Shown piece by piece: positions 7,081-12,915 of a stretch of DNA of 12,915 nt. The notes beneath the pieces were generated by a model, which made no database searches, was not told the origin of the DNA, and saw only the letters and a list, made by a program, of their open reading frames with translations. Origin of the DNA: Pseudomonadota bacterium (lineage in GTDB: Bacteria; Pseudomonadota; Alphaproteobacteria; Rhizobiales; Beijerinckiaceae). The translations under genes and the position numbers were made by a program. The stretch spans positions 1-12,915 of the forward strand of contig JAGWRL010000075.1 in NCBI GenBank assembly GCA_028876585.1, given 5' to 3'. Numbering within the stretch: the stretch's first letter is position 1; each line of letters opens with the position of its first letter.

Positions 7081-7872
7081 TCAACTTTCGGCGAAGCGGC
7101 AGCCGACGCGGCCGAGAACGCCGAAATCGGCGCTGACGACGTCGCCGGGCCGAATCTCCATCGGCGTGACGCAGGTGCCGGTGGTCACGATCTGCCCGGC
7201 GGCCAGCGGGACGCCGAGCGACGACAATTCGTTGGCGAGCCAGGTCAGCGCGATGCGCGGATCGCCCAGCACATTCGAGCCCAATCCCTCGCGCTCAAGC
7301 CGATCGCCAACCCGTCCAACCACGCGATGCGTCGCTAGATCGATCCCTCTCCAAATCTCCGGCGCCTTGGGCCCGAGGGCGAAAAGATGCGCGCAGGCGT
7401 TGTCGGCGATGAGCTGCGGCGCTCCTGCGGTGACGAAATCGGCGTAGCGCGAATCCGGAATCTCGATGGCGAGAAACAGATCGGCGACCGCGTCGAGCGT
7501 TTCGTCCTGCGAATAGGGCTGTCGGCGCGGCGGCAGATCAACCCGCATGCGAAAGGCGAACTCGGCCTCGACGACCCGCATGCGGTTGGCGCCGAACGGG
7601 ATCACGTCGCCGTCCGCGTAAACCCTCTCCGCCAGCAAGCGCCCGGCGAGCGGCCCATCGACGCCGATGTGGCGCTGGCCCGCGAGGCTGGTCGCCGCGA
7701 TCTTCCAACCAAACAGCGGCTTGTCGCTGAGAGCCTCGATCTGCGCCTGGATCAAATAGCCCTCGGCCCGATCGGCCGGCCGCAGTTCGGCGGGCAGCGC
7801 GTCGACAACTTCGCCCCGCCGCCAGCAGCGCGCCAGCAATTGCGAAGCGGCCTTCGCGGATGAGAGTTCCAT
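7081..7872 (-). CDS. 2-keto-4-pentenoate hydratase-like protein (MhpD/HpcG/FAH-related)
   Basis: This 263-residue cytosolic protein belongs to the hydratase/decarboxylase branch of the fumarylacetoacetate-hydrolase superfamily, whose members hydrate 2-hydroxypenta-2,4-dienoate-type acids or decarboxylate 4-oxalocrotonate in aromatic meta-cleavage pathways. Its length is standard for MhpD. Key features are GWKIAATS (55-62), with a conserved Lys57; the metal-site pattern VVEAEFAFRM (100-109), giving Glu102 and Glu104; Glu137 in AIEIPDSRY (135-143) as the expected third ligand; and the C-terminal TTGTCVTP...PGDVVSADFGVLGRV. ATG 7872 has GGGGGAA about seven bases upstream. It is read in the same direction as livK, 142 bases ahead, and divergently from the sugar-type operon. 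No ring-cleavage dioxygenase, aldolase or dehydrogenase partner is in view, so the pathway is unassigned. Hydratase and decarboxylase members of this family are hard to tell apart by sequence. Confidence 0.86.
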   Translation of the reverse strand: MELSSAKAASQLLARCWRRGEVVDALPAELRPADRAEGYLIQAQIEALSDKPLFGWKIAATSLAGQRHIGVDGPLAGRLLAERVYADGDVIPFGANRMRVVEAEFAFRMRVDLPPRRQPYSQDETLDAVADLFLAIEIPDSRYADFVTAGAPQLIADNACAHLFALGPKAPEIWRGIDLATHRVVGRVGDRLEREGLGSNVLGDPRIALTWLANELSSLGVPLAAGQIVTTGTCVTPMEIRPGDVVSADFGVLGRVGCRFAES

Positions 7873-8007
7873 CAACGATTCCCCCGTTCCGAGACATTTC
7901 TGTTTGCGAGCTCGCCCACGCCGACGTTTCACACAAATAGCCGAAGCCTCCGGCTGTTGTCCATCTCGATCGTTCTCGGCTGTGAGCCGACGGCGTGCTC
8001 CCACCAG

Positions 8008-8019
8008 CAACCATGGTTG
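8008..8019. promoter_or_regulatory. 12-base palindrome, candidate operator
   Basis: CAACCATGGTTG is a perfect palindrome midway between the two divergent genes. Its right half, TGGTTGA(T)CG, recurs at 8085-8094 as TGGTTGA(C)CG, 71 bases away. A duplicated half-site in a divergent promoter region is compatible with one dimeric regulator binding at two places. The match to any known regulator family is not established. Confidence 0.35.
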
Positions 8020-8089
8020 ATCGAGCGACGCAGAAATCATCCTGATCGCGTAGCGGCGACGCCGTAACGAGGCCCGGCAGCCGCTGGTT

Positions 8090-8103
8090 GACCGGTCTAT
8101 AAT
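8090..8103 (+). promoter_or_regulatory. Palindrome adjoining a TATAAT box, candidate -10 region of the importer operon
   Basis: The palindrome GACCGGTC (8090-8097) is followed at once by a consensus -10 hexamer TATAAT (8098-8103). At 17-base spacing the -35 would be CGGCAG, which is a poor match, and no extended -10 (TGn) is present. A weak -35 next to a palindrome would fit an activator-dependent or repressed promoter. It lies about 250 bases before the binding-protein start, which would leave a long leader. Confidence 0.25.
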
Positions 8104-8297
8104 CCACTCCCCCCGGCCGCCTCCAGGTGGAGCATTCCCCGACGGTAAACGCCGGGCATTGCCAAGGAATGTGAGATGTGGTCCATTGTCGTAAAAATAG
8201 CGCCTTGCTCCATTTGCTGAGTTGAGGCGGGAGGAAACTTGGCGCGATCGACCTGCAACCGAAGGGCGCGACGCCGCCCGTTTCGGGGGCCGATCCG

Positions 8298-8320
8298 GGC
8301 CGGTTGGCGTATGACCGGCC
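8298..8320 (+). promoter_or_regulatory. Inverted repeat in the leader of the importer operon
   Basis: GGCCGGT (8298-8304) and ACCGGCC (8314-8320) are perfect 7-base arms around a 9-base spacer, ending 39 bases before the binding-protein ATG. As DNA it could be an operator; as RNA it could be a leader hairpin upstream of the ribosome-binding site GGGAGGAGG (8344-8352), which it leaves exposed. Its core ACCGG/CCGGT also occurs in GACCGGTC at 8090. Confidence 0.4.
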
Positions 8321-8359
8321 ATTAGCGCGGCCGGCGATGCAACGGGAGGAGGCAATATC

Positions 8360-10039
8360 ATGCGCGATCGCGAACGACGTGATTTCAACGCCTGTCTTTC
8401 CGCGGAGGTGGACGCGTGGCTGCGCGGCGACCAGACGCGCCGCCATTTCTTGACCAAATTCGCGCTGATGGGCGGCGCGGCGATGCTGCCGGGCCTGGGA
8501 TACACCGCTTCCGGCTCAAAGGCCTGGGCCGCGGTCGCGGACGTTTCGAAGGTGGAACTCGCCGACAAGACCACGCCGCTCGGGCAGGCGCAGGCGGCCG
8601 CGGTCAAGGCTTCGAGCGAAGGGCCGGCGGACGGCTCCGCGTTTCGCGCGGTGCAGGCGGCGCAGAAATATCGGGACAAGGGCGTCACGCTCAATTTGAC
8701 CTACGAGGCGGGGCTTCAGGCGCTGGAGCCGAAGAATTTCTCTGGACCTCTCTGGCAGGCGCTGACGGGCGTCAACTTCAACGTGGTCGAGTTGCCGCAT
8801 CCCGACCAATATTCCAAGCCGATCGCCGAACACATCGCCAATTCCGGCGCCTTCGACGTGCTCGACATCGAACCGGCCTGGATCCCCGCGCTGGCCAACG
8901 GCGGGGTGATTCAACCCATCGACGATTACATCGACAAGTTCATGAACAAGGCCGACCTCGACGATTATCACCCGCTCTACAAGTCCATTACGCTTTACAA
9001 AGGCAAGCGCTGGGGCATGTTCGACGACGGCGACCAGTTCGCGCTCTACTACCGCAAGGACATTTTCGCGGACCCGAAGCTGAACTCGGCCTATCAGGCC
9101 AAATTCGGCAAGCCCTTGGGGCTGCCGAAGACGTGGGATGAATATTCGCAAGTCTCGCAATTCATCACTGATCAACTGGCGCCCAACGTCTATGGCTCCG
9201 CGCATTTCCGCAAGTTCGGCAGTCCGGGCAATCAGTACAGCTTCCTGCAAGAGTTCCGCGCCAACGGCGGCAAGTTCTTCGACGCCGATATGAAGGCCCA
9301 GCTCGCCGGCCCGGCGGGCGTCGCTACGCTCGATCAGATGATCGCGCAGAACGTGGCTTCGTTGCCCGGCAACAACGATCTCGACGCCGTGGCGCAATGG
9401 GCGGCCTGGTTGCAGGGCAAGGTGGCGATGATCTTTTCCTGGCCGCCGACGGGGCGCATTTCCTCCAACTACGCCCAGCGCGACAAGGCGATCAACTTCA
9501 TTCCGCAGTCGAGCATCGCCGACAAGGTCGGCTATGCCGTCATGCCGGGCGGCAACGGCGAGATGGCCTCCGGCTACGTGCGCGCCCTGGCGGCGGGCTC
9601 CAACAACGAGGAGGCGGCTTATCTGTTCATGCAGTGGGTGACCGCGCCGCCGCTGTCGCTGGTGCGCACGATGCTGCCTTACACCTTGCGCGATCCCTAC
9701 CGCATGTCGACCTACAAATCGGCGGAATATCGCGCGCTGTGGCCGACCGCCAAGGATTATCTGAGCAATCTGGCCGAATGCTCCAACAGCGCGGTTGTCG
9801 ACATGATCATGCCGGGATGGCAGGACTATGCGCTGTCGATCGACCGGATGTGCACCTCCGTTTGGGGCGGCGCGGACCCCAAGACCGCGCTGCAAAAGGC
9901 CGCGGCGGAATGGGATATGGCGACGCAACGGCTAGGCGTCGCCGCGCAAAAGGCGGCCTATCAGGAGTTCCTGAAAATCCCCGGCAGCTACGCCGATCAT
10001 ACGATCGAGAAACTCGGCCAATCCGTTCACGTCGAGTGA
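8360..10039 (+). CDS. Tat-exported carbohydrate-type ABC transporter substrate-binding protein
   Basis: This 559-residue extracellular solute-binding protein of family 1 (SBP_bac_1/8) is the first gene of a CUT1-type import operon. The start at 8360 has an excellent Shine-Dalgarno, GGGAGGAGG, seven bases away. A polar 25-residue leader precedes a twin-arginine motif TRRHFLTKF (26-34), a hydrophobic stretch (35-50) and a likely cleavage near SKAWA-AVA (53-60), so it should be exported folded through Tat. Typical features of the family include GAFDVLDIEPAWIPALANGGVIQPIDDYI (about 148-176), GKRWGMFDDGDQFALYYRKDIF (about 204-225) and LQGKVAMIFSWPP (about 353-365). At about 500 residues mature it is longer than the usual 400-residue maltose-type proteins; glycerol-type (GlpV) and some oligosaccharide binders share that size. 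The ligand is not identifiable from sequence. A strong stem-loop follows the gene, consistent with surplus production relative to the permeases. Confidence 0.9.
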   Translation: MRDRERRDFNACLSAEVDAWLRGDQTRRHFLTKFALMGGAAMLPGLGYTASGSKAWAAVADVSKVELADKTTPLGQAQAAAVKASSEGPADGSAFRAVQAAQKYRDKGVTLNLTYEAGLQALEPKNFSGPLWQALTGVNFNVVELPHPDQYSKPIAEHIANSGAFDVLDIEPAWIPALANGGVIQPIDDYIDKFMNKADLDDYHPLYKSITLYKGKRWGMFDDGDQFALYYRKDIFADPKLNSAYQAKFGKPLGLPKTWDEYSQVSQFITDQLAPNVYGSAHFRKFGSPGNQYSFLQEFRANGGKFFDADMKAQLAGPAGVATLDQMIAQNVASLPGNNDLDAVAQWAAWLQGKVAMIFSWPPTGRISSNYAQRDKAINFIPQSSIADKVGYAVMPGGNGEMASGYVRALAAGSNNEEAAYLFMQWVTAPPLSLVRTMLPYTLRDPYRMSTYKSAEYRALWPTAKDYLSNLAECSNSAVVDMIMPGWQDYALSIDRMCTSVWGGADPKTALQKAAAEWDMATQRLGVAAQKAAYQEFLKIPGSYADHTIEKLGQSVHVE

Positions 10040-10045
10040 ACCGCC

Positions 10046-10074
10046 CGCCTTGCGGGTGATGAACCCGCAAGGCG
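10046..10074 (+). terminator. Strong 12-base-pair stem-loop between binding protein and permease genes
   Basis: Bases 10046-10057 and 10063-10074 pair perfectly over 12 positions (outer C-G, core GCCTTGCGGGT/ACCCGCAAGGC) with the 5-base loop GATGA, seven bases after the binding-protein stop. No T-tract follows and the operon continues. It is better read as an intercistronic mRNA-stabilising or partial-attenuation element, as known between malE and malF, than as a full terminator. Confidence 0.7.
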
Positions 10075-10099
10075 ATCCCACAACCACCTCGTCGAGACA

Positions 10100-11047
10100 A
10101 TGCGTTTGGCTCAACCGCTAGCCGCACAGACAAGCGCTTCGCCGCCGCGACGGCCGATCGGCGGCGCGTGGTCGGCTTGGGTGGAGCGCCATTTCAAATG
10201 GTTGATGATCGCGCCGGCGACGCTGCTGCTGCTGGCGTTCTCGATCTACCCGCTGTTGTTTTCGTTGTGGGTCGCTTTCGTCAATTACGATTTCCAAATT
10301 CCGGGCCATGCCTTCGTCGGCCTGCAAAATTTCACCCAGGCGATCGACGATCCGCTCGCATGGTCGGCGCTCGGATTGACGATCGTGCTGGCGTTGGTGG
10401 TGGTGGCGATCGAATTCGTGCTCGGGCTCGCGCTGGCGCTGGCGATGCTGGGGACGTTTCGCGGCCGCGGCGTGATCATGTCGATCCTCATCATTCCGCT
10501 GTTCATCAGCCCCGTCATCGTCGGCCAGTCCTGGGCGCTGTTCCTGCAACGGCCGTTCGGACCGGCCGATTATCTGCTCGGCGAGTTGCTCAGGCGGCCG
10601 GTGTCGATCAGTTGGGTCGGCGAGACGCCATGGGTCTATATCTCGATCGTCGTCGCCGATGTCTGGCAATGGACGCCGTTCATGTTCGTCATCCTGCTGG
10701 CGGGGCTGGCGGCGATCCCGCCGCATCTCTACGAGGCGGCCGAACTCGACGGCGTGCCGCCGGTGCAGACCTTCGTCTATCTGACGCTGCCGCAGCTCGC
10801 GCCGATCATCGTGCTGGCGCTCACCTTCCGGTTGCTTGACGCGGTCAAGCTGTTCGACGTCATCTTCATGCTGACCGGCGGCGGTCCGGGCACGGCGACC
10901 TATACCGCTTCGTTCTATCTCTACCAGATCGGCTTTCAGCAGTTTCATCTGTCGATCGCGACCGCCGGCAGTTGGATGTTCCTCATCCTGCTCGCGCTGG
11001 TGATCACGGTGCTGGTGCGCCGGTTGTTGCGCGCGGAGGATGCCTGA
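10100..11047 (+). CDS. CUT1-type ABC transporter permease, first subunit (MalF/UgpA-like)
   Basis: This inner-membrane permease subunit has 315 residues. A basic, Pro-rich N-terminal tail (1-33) is followed by about six membrane helices; the first is LMIAPATLLLLAFSIYPLLFSLWVAF (35-60), leading to the typical FVGLQNF block (72-78). The cytoplasmic EAA loop that docks with the ATPase is clear: YEAAELDGVPPVQTFVYLTLP (211-231). The downstream segment VKLFDVIFMLTGGGPGTAT (249-267) is diagnostic of the MalF/UgpA group. ATG 10100 has only a weak ribosome site, in line with lower expression after the stem-loop; a later start within the tail is possible. Its stop overlaps the next permease (TGATG), so the pair should be translated in equal amounts. 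Confidence 0.93.
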   Translation: MRLAQPLAAQTSASPPRRPIGGAWSAWVERHFKWLMIAPATLLLLAFSIYPLLFSLWVAFVNYDFQIPGHAFVGLQNFTQAIDDPLAWSALGLTIVLALVVVAIEFVLGLALALAMLGTFRGRGVIMSILIIPLFISPVIVGQSWALFLQRPFGPADYLLGELLRRPVSISWVGETPWVYISIVVADVWQWTPFMFVILLAGLAAIPPHLYEAAELDGVPPVQTFVYLTLPQLAPIIVLALTFRLLDAVKLFDVIFMLTGGGPGTATYTASFYLYQIGFQQFHLSIATAGSWMFLILLALVITVLVRRLLRAEDA

Positions 11048-11871
11048 TGGCGAGGCGCAGTGTTTCGCGGGCGCCGCGGGTGGCGATCGTCGGCTTTTTT
11101 GTGCTGTTCGTGCTCGCGCCGCTTTACTGGGTGATCATCACGTCAATCAAGCCCAGCAGCGATTATCTAACCGTCCCGCCGGTCTGGTTTCCGCCCCATC
11201 CCACGATCGTGCATTATACGGCGGCGCTGTTTTCCTATCGCGGGTTGCAGGGGCTGATCAACAGCCTGATCGTCTCGTCGGCGGCGACGCTGTTGTCGAC
11301 GGTGCTCGGCACGATGATGGCCTATAGTCTGGCGCGGTTCAACACGGGCGGGACACATCTGGCCTTCTGGGTGCTGTCGCAGCGGTTTCTGCCGCCGGTG
11401 GCGATCGTGCTGCCGATCTTCCTGCTGTTTCGCGCCTGGGGGCTTTACGACACGCGCCTCGGCCTGATCCTCGCTTATGCGTTCATGACTTTGCCGCTGT
11501 CGGTGTGGATGATGTACGCCTATTTCCGGCAATTGCCGAAATCGCTTGAGGAGGCGGCGCTCGTCGACGGGCTCAGCCGTTGGCAGGCGTTCTGGATGGT
11601 CGCGGTGCCGCTGGCGGCGCCGGGCGTGGCGGCGGCGGCGGTGTTCGTGTTCATCGCGGTGTGGACGGAATTCTTCTTCGCGTTAATCCTGACCAGCCGC
11701 TACGCCTTCACGTTGCCGACGATCTTTCGCGCCTTCCTCGGCTTTCAGGGCGCTCAATATGGCGAGGCTTGCGCGCTGGCGACGACCTCGCTCGCGCCCT
11801 CGATCGTGCTCGGCATGCTGGTGCAACGCCATCTGGTGCGCGGGTTGACGCTCGGCGCGTTGCGCGGATGA
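11047..11871 (+). CDS. CUT1-type ABC transporter permease, second subunit (MalG/UgpE-like)
   Basis: This 274-residue inner-membrane protein forms the permease heterodimer with the preceding subunit. The ATG at 11047 overlaps the upstream stop by one base and has GGAGGA six bases before it; a longer in-frame ATG at 10972 would lie inside the first permease gene and adds unrelated residues. Features seen are the N-terminal helix (13-31), [10 protein letters not shown] (32-41), the MalG-type [27 protein letters not shown] block (72-98), the EAA docking loop [27 protein letters not shown] (about 167-193), and [11 protein letters not shown] (206-216). About six membrane helices and the length are normal for the family. 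The ATPase gene begins 16 bases further on. Confidence 0.93.
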   Translation: MARRSVSRAPRVAIVGFFVLFVLAPLYWVIITSIKPSSDYLTVPPVWFPPHPTIVHYTAALFSYRGLQGLINSLIVSSAATLLSTVLGTMMAYSLARFNTGGTHLAFWVLSQRFLPPVAIVLPIFLLFRAWGLYDTRLGLILAYAFMTLPLSVWMMYAYFRQLPKSLEEAALVDGLSRWQAFWMVAVPLAAPGVAAAAVFVFIAVWTEFFFALILTSRYAFTLPTIFRAFLGFQGAQYGEACALATTSLAPSIVLGMLVQRHLVRGLTLGALRG

Positions 11872-11887
11872 TCTTGAGGGAGGCGTG

Positions 11888-12915
11888 ATGGCGACGGTCA
11901 AGGTGAGCGCGCTGCACAAACGGTTCGGATCGGTGCACGCGGTTCGCGGCATCGATCTCGATATCCCCGATGGCGAATTCACCGTGTTGGTTGGACCGTC
12001 CGGCTGCGGCAAGAGCACGCTGCTGCGCACGATCGCCGGGCTTGAGGAGATCGACGACGGCGCGATCGAGATCGACGGCGAGGTGGTCAACGACATGCGC
12101 CCGCGTGATCGCGACGTCGCGATGGTGTTTCAGGACTACGCGCTCTATCCGCATATGAGCGCGTTTGGCAATATTTCGCTCAGCCTGCGGGCGCGCAAGA
12201 TGGCCAAAGCGGAGATCGAGCGGCGCGTGACGCGGGCCGCCGAAATGCTGGGGATCGCGCCGTTGTTGCAGCGCTACCCGCGCCAATTGTCGGGCGGCCA
12301 GCGCCAGCGGGTCGCCATCGGCCGCGCCATCGTGCGCAACCCCAGGGTGTTCCTGTTCGACGAACCGCTGTCCAACCTGGATGCTCAGTTGCGCGACGAG
12401 ATGCGCAGCGAGATCAAGCGGCTGCATCAGGAGATCGCCACGACGATGATCTATGTCACCCACGATCAGGTCGAAGCGATGACGCTGGCCGACCGGGTCG
12501 TGGTGATGAATGGCGGCGCGATCGAGCAGATCGCCACCCCGCACGATCTCTACCATCATCCCAAGACCCGCTTTGTCGCGGGCTTCATCGGCTCGCCAGC
12601 GATGAATTTCATCCGTTGCCACATCGAGCAGAACGGCGTCGGCCTGCGCGCAAGGCTGTCCGACCGCGTCTCGCTGCCGATCCCGCAGGCGCAGACCGCG
12701 CGGTTCAAAGGCGTGGCCGGCAAAGAGCTGATCTTTGGGCTGCGGCCGGAGCACATCACCGAGCCGCGGAGGAGCGATTGCGACCAGGACTGCCAGTTCG
12801 ACACCGTGCTCGACGTCGTCGAGCCGATGGGCATGGAGACGATGGTCTACTTCACGATCGACGGCCAAGAAATTTGCGGCCGGGTCGATCCCGACAGCGC
12901 CAAGGGTCCCGGCGA
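11888..12915 (+). CDS. CUT1-type ABC transporter ATP-binding protein (MalK/UgpC-like), cut by the window end
   Basis: This ATPase energises the two permeases. 342 codons are visible with no stop, so roughly the last 10-30 residues probably lie beyond the window. The ATG at 11888 has GGGAGG a few bases upstream. Motifs are complete and at the positions normal for MalK: Walker [10 protein letters not shown] (36-44), Q-loop [12 protein letters not shown] (79-90), signature LSGGQRQR (134-141), Walker B VFLFDEP (154-160), D-loop SNLD (162-165) and switch His192 in [15 protein letters not shown] marks the junction to the C-terminal OB-fold/TOBE region, where FGLRPEHI is recognisable. Such ATPases can be shared between several sugar importers. 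If a second ATPase gene followed, the operon would resemble glycerol GlpSTPQV systems; this cannot be seen here. Confidence 0.95.
   Translation, partial: MATVKVSALHKRFGSVHAVRGIDLDIPDGEFTVLVGPSGCGKSTLLRTIAGLEEIDDGAIEIDGEVVNDMRPRDRDVAMVFQDYALYPHMSAFGNISLSLRARKMAKAEIERRVTRAAEMLGIAPLLQRYPRQLSGGQRQRVAIGRAIVRNPRVFLFDEPLSNLDAQLRDEMRSEIKRLHQEIATTMIYVTHDQVEAMTLADRVVVMNGGAIEQIATPHDLYHHPKTRFVAGFIGSPAMNFIRCHIEQNGVGLRARLSDRVSLPIPQAQTARFKGVAGKELIFGLRPEHITEPRRSDCDQDCQFDTVLDVVEPMGMETMVYFTIDGQEICGRVDPDSAKGPG

Larger units (their letters stand above)
7873..8359. promoter_or_regulatory. Divergent intergenic control region (487 bases, no gene)
   Basis: This region separates the leftward hydratase from the rightward importer operon and is less GC-rich than the flanking genes. 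Two leftward frames run open through it, but their translations show no recognisable protein features and each merely extends into the hydratase region, so I see no gene. Contents include a TCGGCT-GTG-AGCCGA hairpin (7976-7990), a 12-base palindrome (8008-8019), a TGGTTGA repeat (8014-8020 and 8085-8091), GACCGGTC (8090-8097) directly followed by TATAAT (8098-8103), a 7-base inverted repeat (8298-8320) and the importer's strong ribosome site. Regulator binding is likely, but no regulator gene is in the window. Confidence 0.55.

Noticed and set aside
8088..8103. TTGACC followed by TATAAT read as a complete -35/-10 promoter
   Set aside because: Only four bases separate the two hexamers, far from the required 16-18, so they cannot serve as one sigma-70 promoter; only the TATAAT is kept, at low confidence.
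7538..8446. A 302-residue leftward frame covering the whole gap between hydratase and binding protein
   Set aside because: It overlaps the hydratase in another frame, shows no recognisable motif, and has no clear ribosome-binding site; judged an antisense/intergenic artefact.
7081..8694. A 537-residue leftward frame extending the hydratase across the intergenic region into the binding-protein gene
   Set aside because: The family length, the ribosome site before 7872 and the lack of any recognisable protein features upstream indicate a non-coding open frame typical of GC-rich DNA.
8516..9928. A 470-residue leftward frame antisense to the binding protein
   Set aside because: Same shadow composition, no domain motifs, and the rightward gene has a strong start site and recognisable family features.

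Overview
The window looks like the chromosome of a GC-rich alphaproteobacterium, most likely of the Rhizobiales/Hyphomicrobiales. The reasons are the very high GC with strong G/C at third codon positions, a KdsD arabinose-5-phosphate isomerase (so a Gram-negative cell making Kdo-type LPS), a CCA-encoding tRNA-Thr(GGT), and two ABC importers of types that are abundant in that order. The genus cannot be fixed from this sequence alone.

Layout. (1) 1-1312: the start of a leftward gene with a probable signal peptide, cut by the window edge; then the rightward kdsD; a short intercistronic stem-loop; and tRNA-Thr(GGT). (2) 1339-6938, all leftward: a compact HAAT-family (Liv-type) ABC import operon transcribed as periplasmic binding protein (livK), permease (livH), a fused permease-ATPase (livM-livG), ATPase (livF), and finally a YbiC-like malate/L-lactate (2-hydroxycarboxylate) dehydrogenase. 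The last four genes are chained by 1-4 base stop/start overlaps (TGATG, TGATG, ATGA), so they should be translationally coupled. (3) 7081-7872, leftward: an MhpD/HpcG-type 2-keto-4-pentenoate hydratase-like gene, 142 bases upstream of livK. (4) 7873-8359: a 487-base gene-free divergent control region with several dyads. (5) 8360-12915, rightward: a carbohydrate-type (CUT1) ABC import operon comprising a Tat-exported binding protein, a strong stem-loop, two MalF/MalG-type permeases overlapping by one base, and a MalK/UgpC-type ATPase that runs off the window end.

How the genes work together. The leftward block couples uptake to two enzymes acting on hydroxy-/keto-acids, so its substrate may be an organic acid or an aromatic breakdown product rather than a branched-chain amino acid; this is inference from context. 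The rightward block is a complete importer (binding protein, two permeases, one ATPase) for an unidentified sugar, polyol or related solute.

The most notable observation is an in-frame amber codon (TAG, 4823-4825 on the minus strand) at codon 11 of what otherwise looks like the true livM-livG start (ATG at 4855, overlapping the livH stop, with a good ribosome-binding site). The open frame as it stands begins only at the internal ATG at 4750, which would remove the first membrane segment of the LivM half. Either this is a sequencing/assembly error, or the transporter gene has a nonsense mutation, or it is rescued in some way. I found no CRISPR array, insertion sequence, integrase, phage gene or defence system, and no convincing novel multi-gene system.
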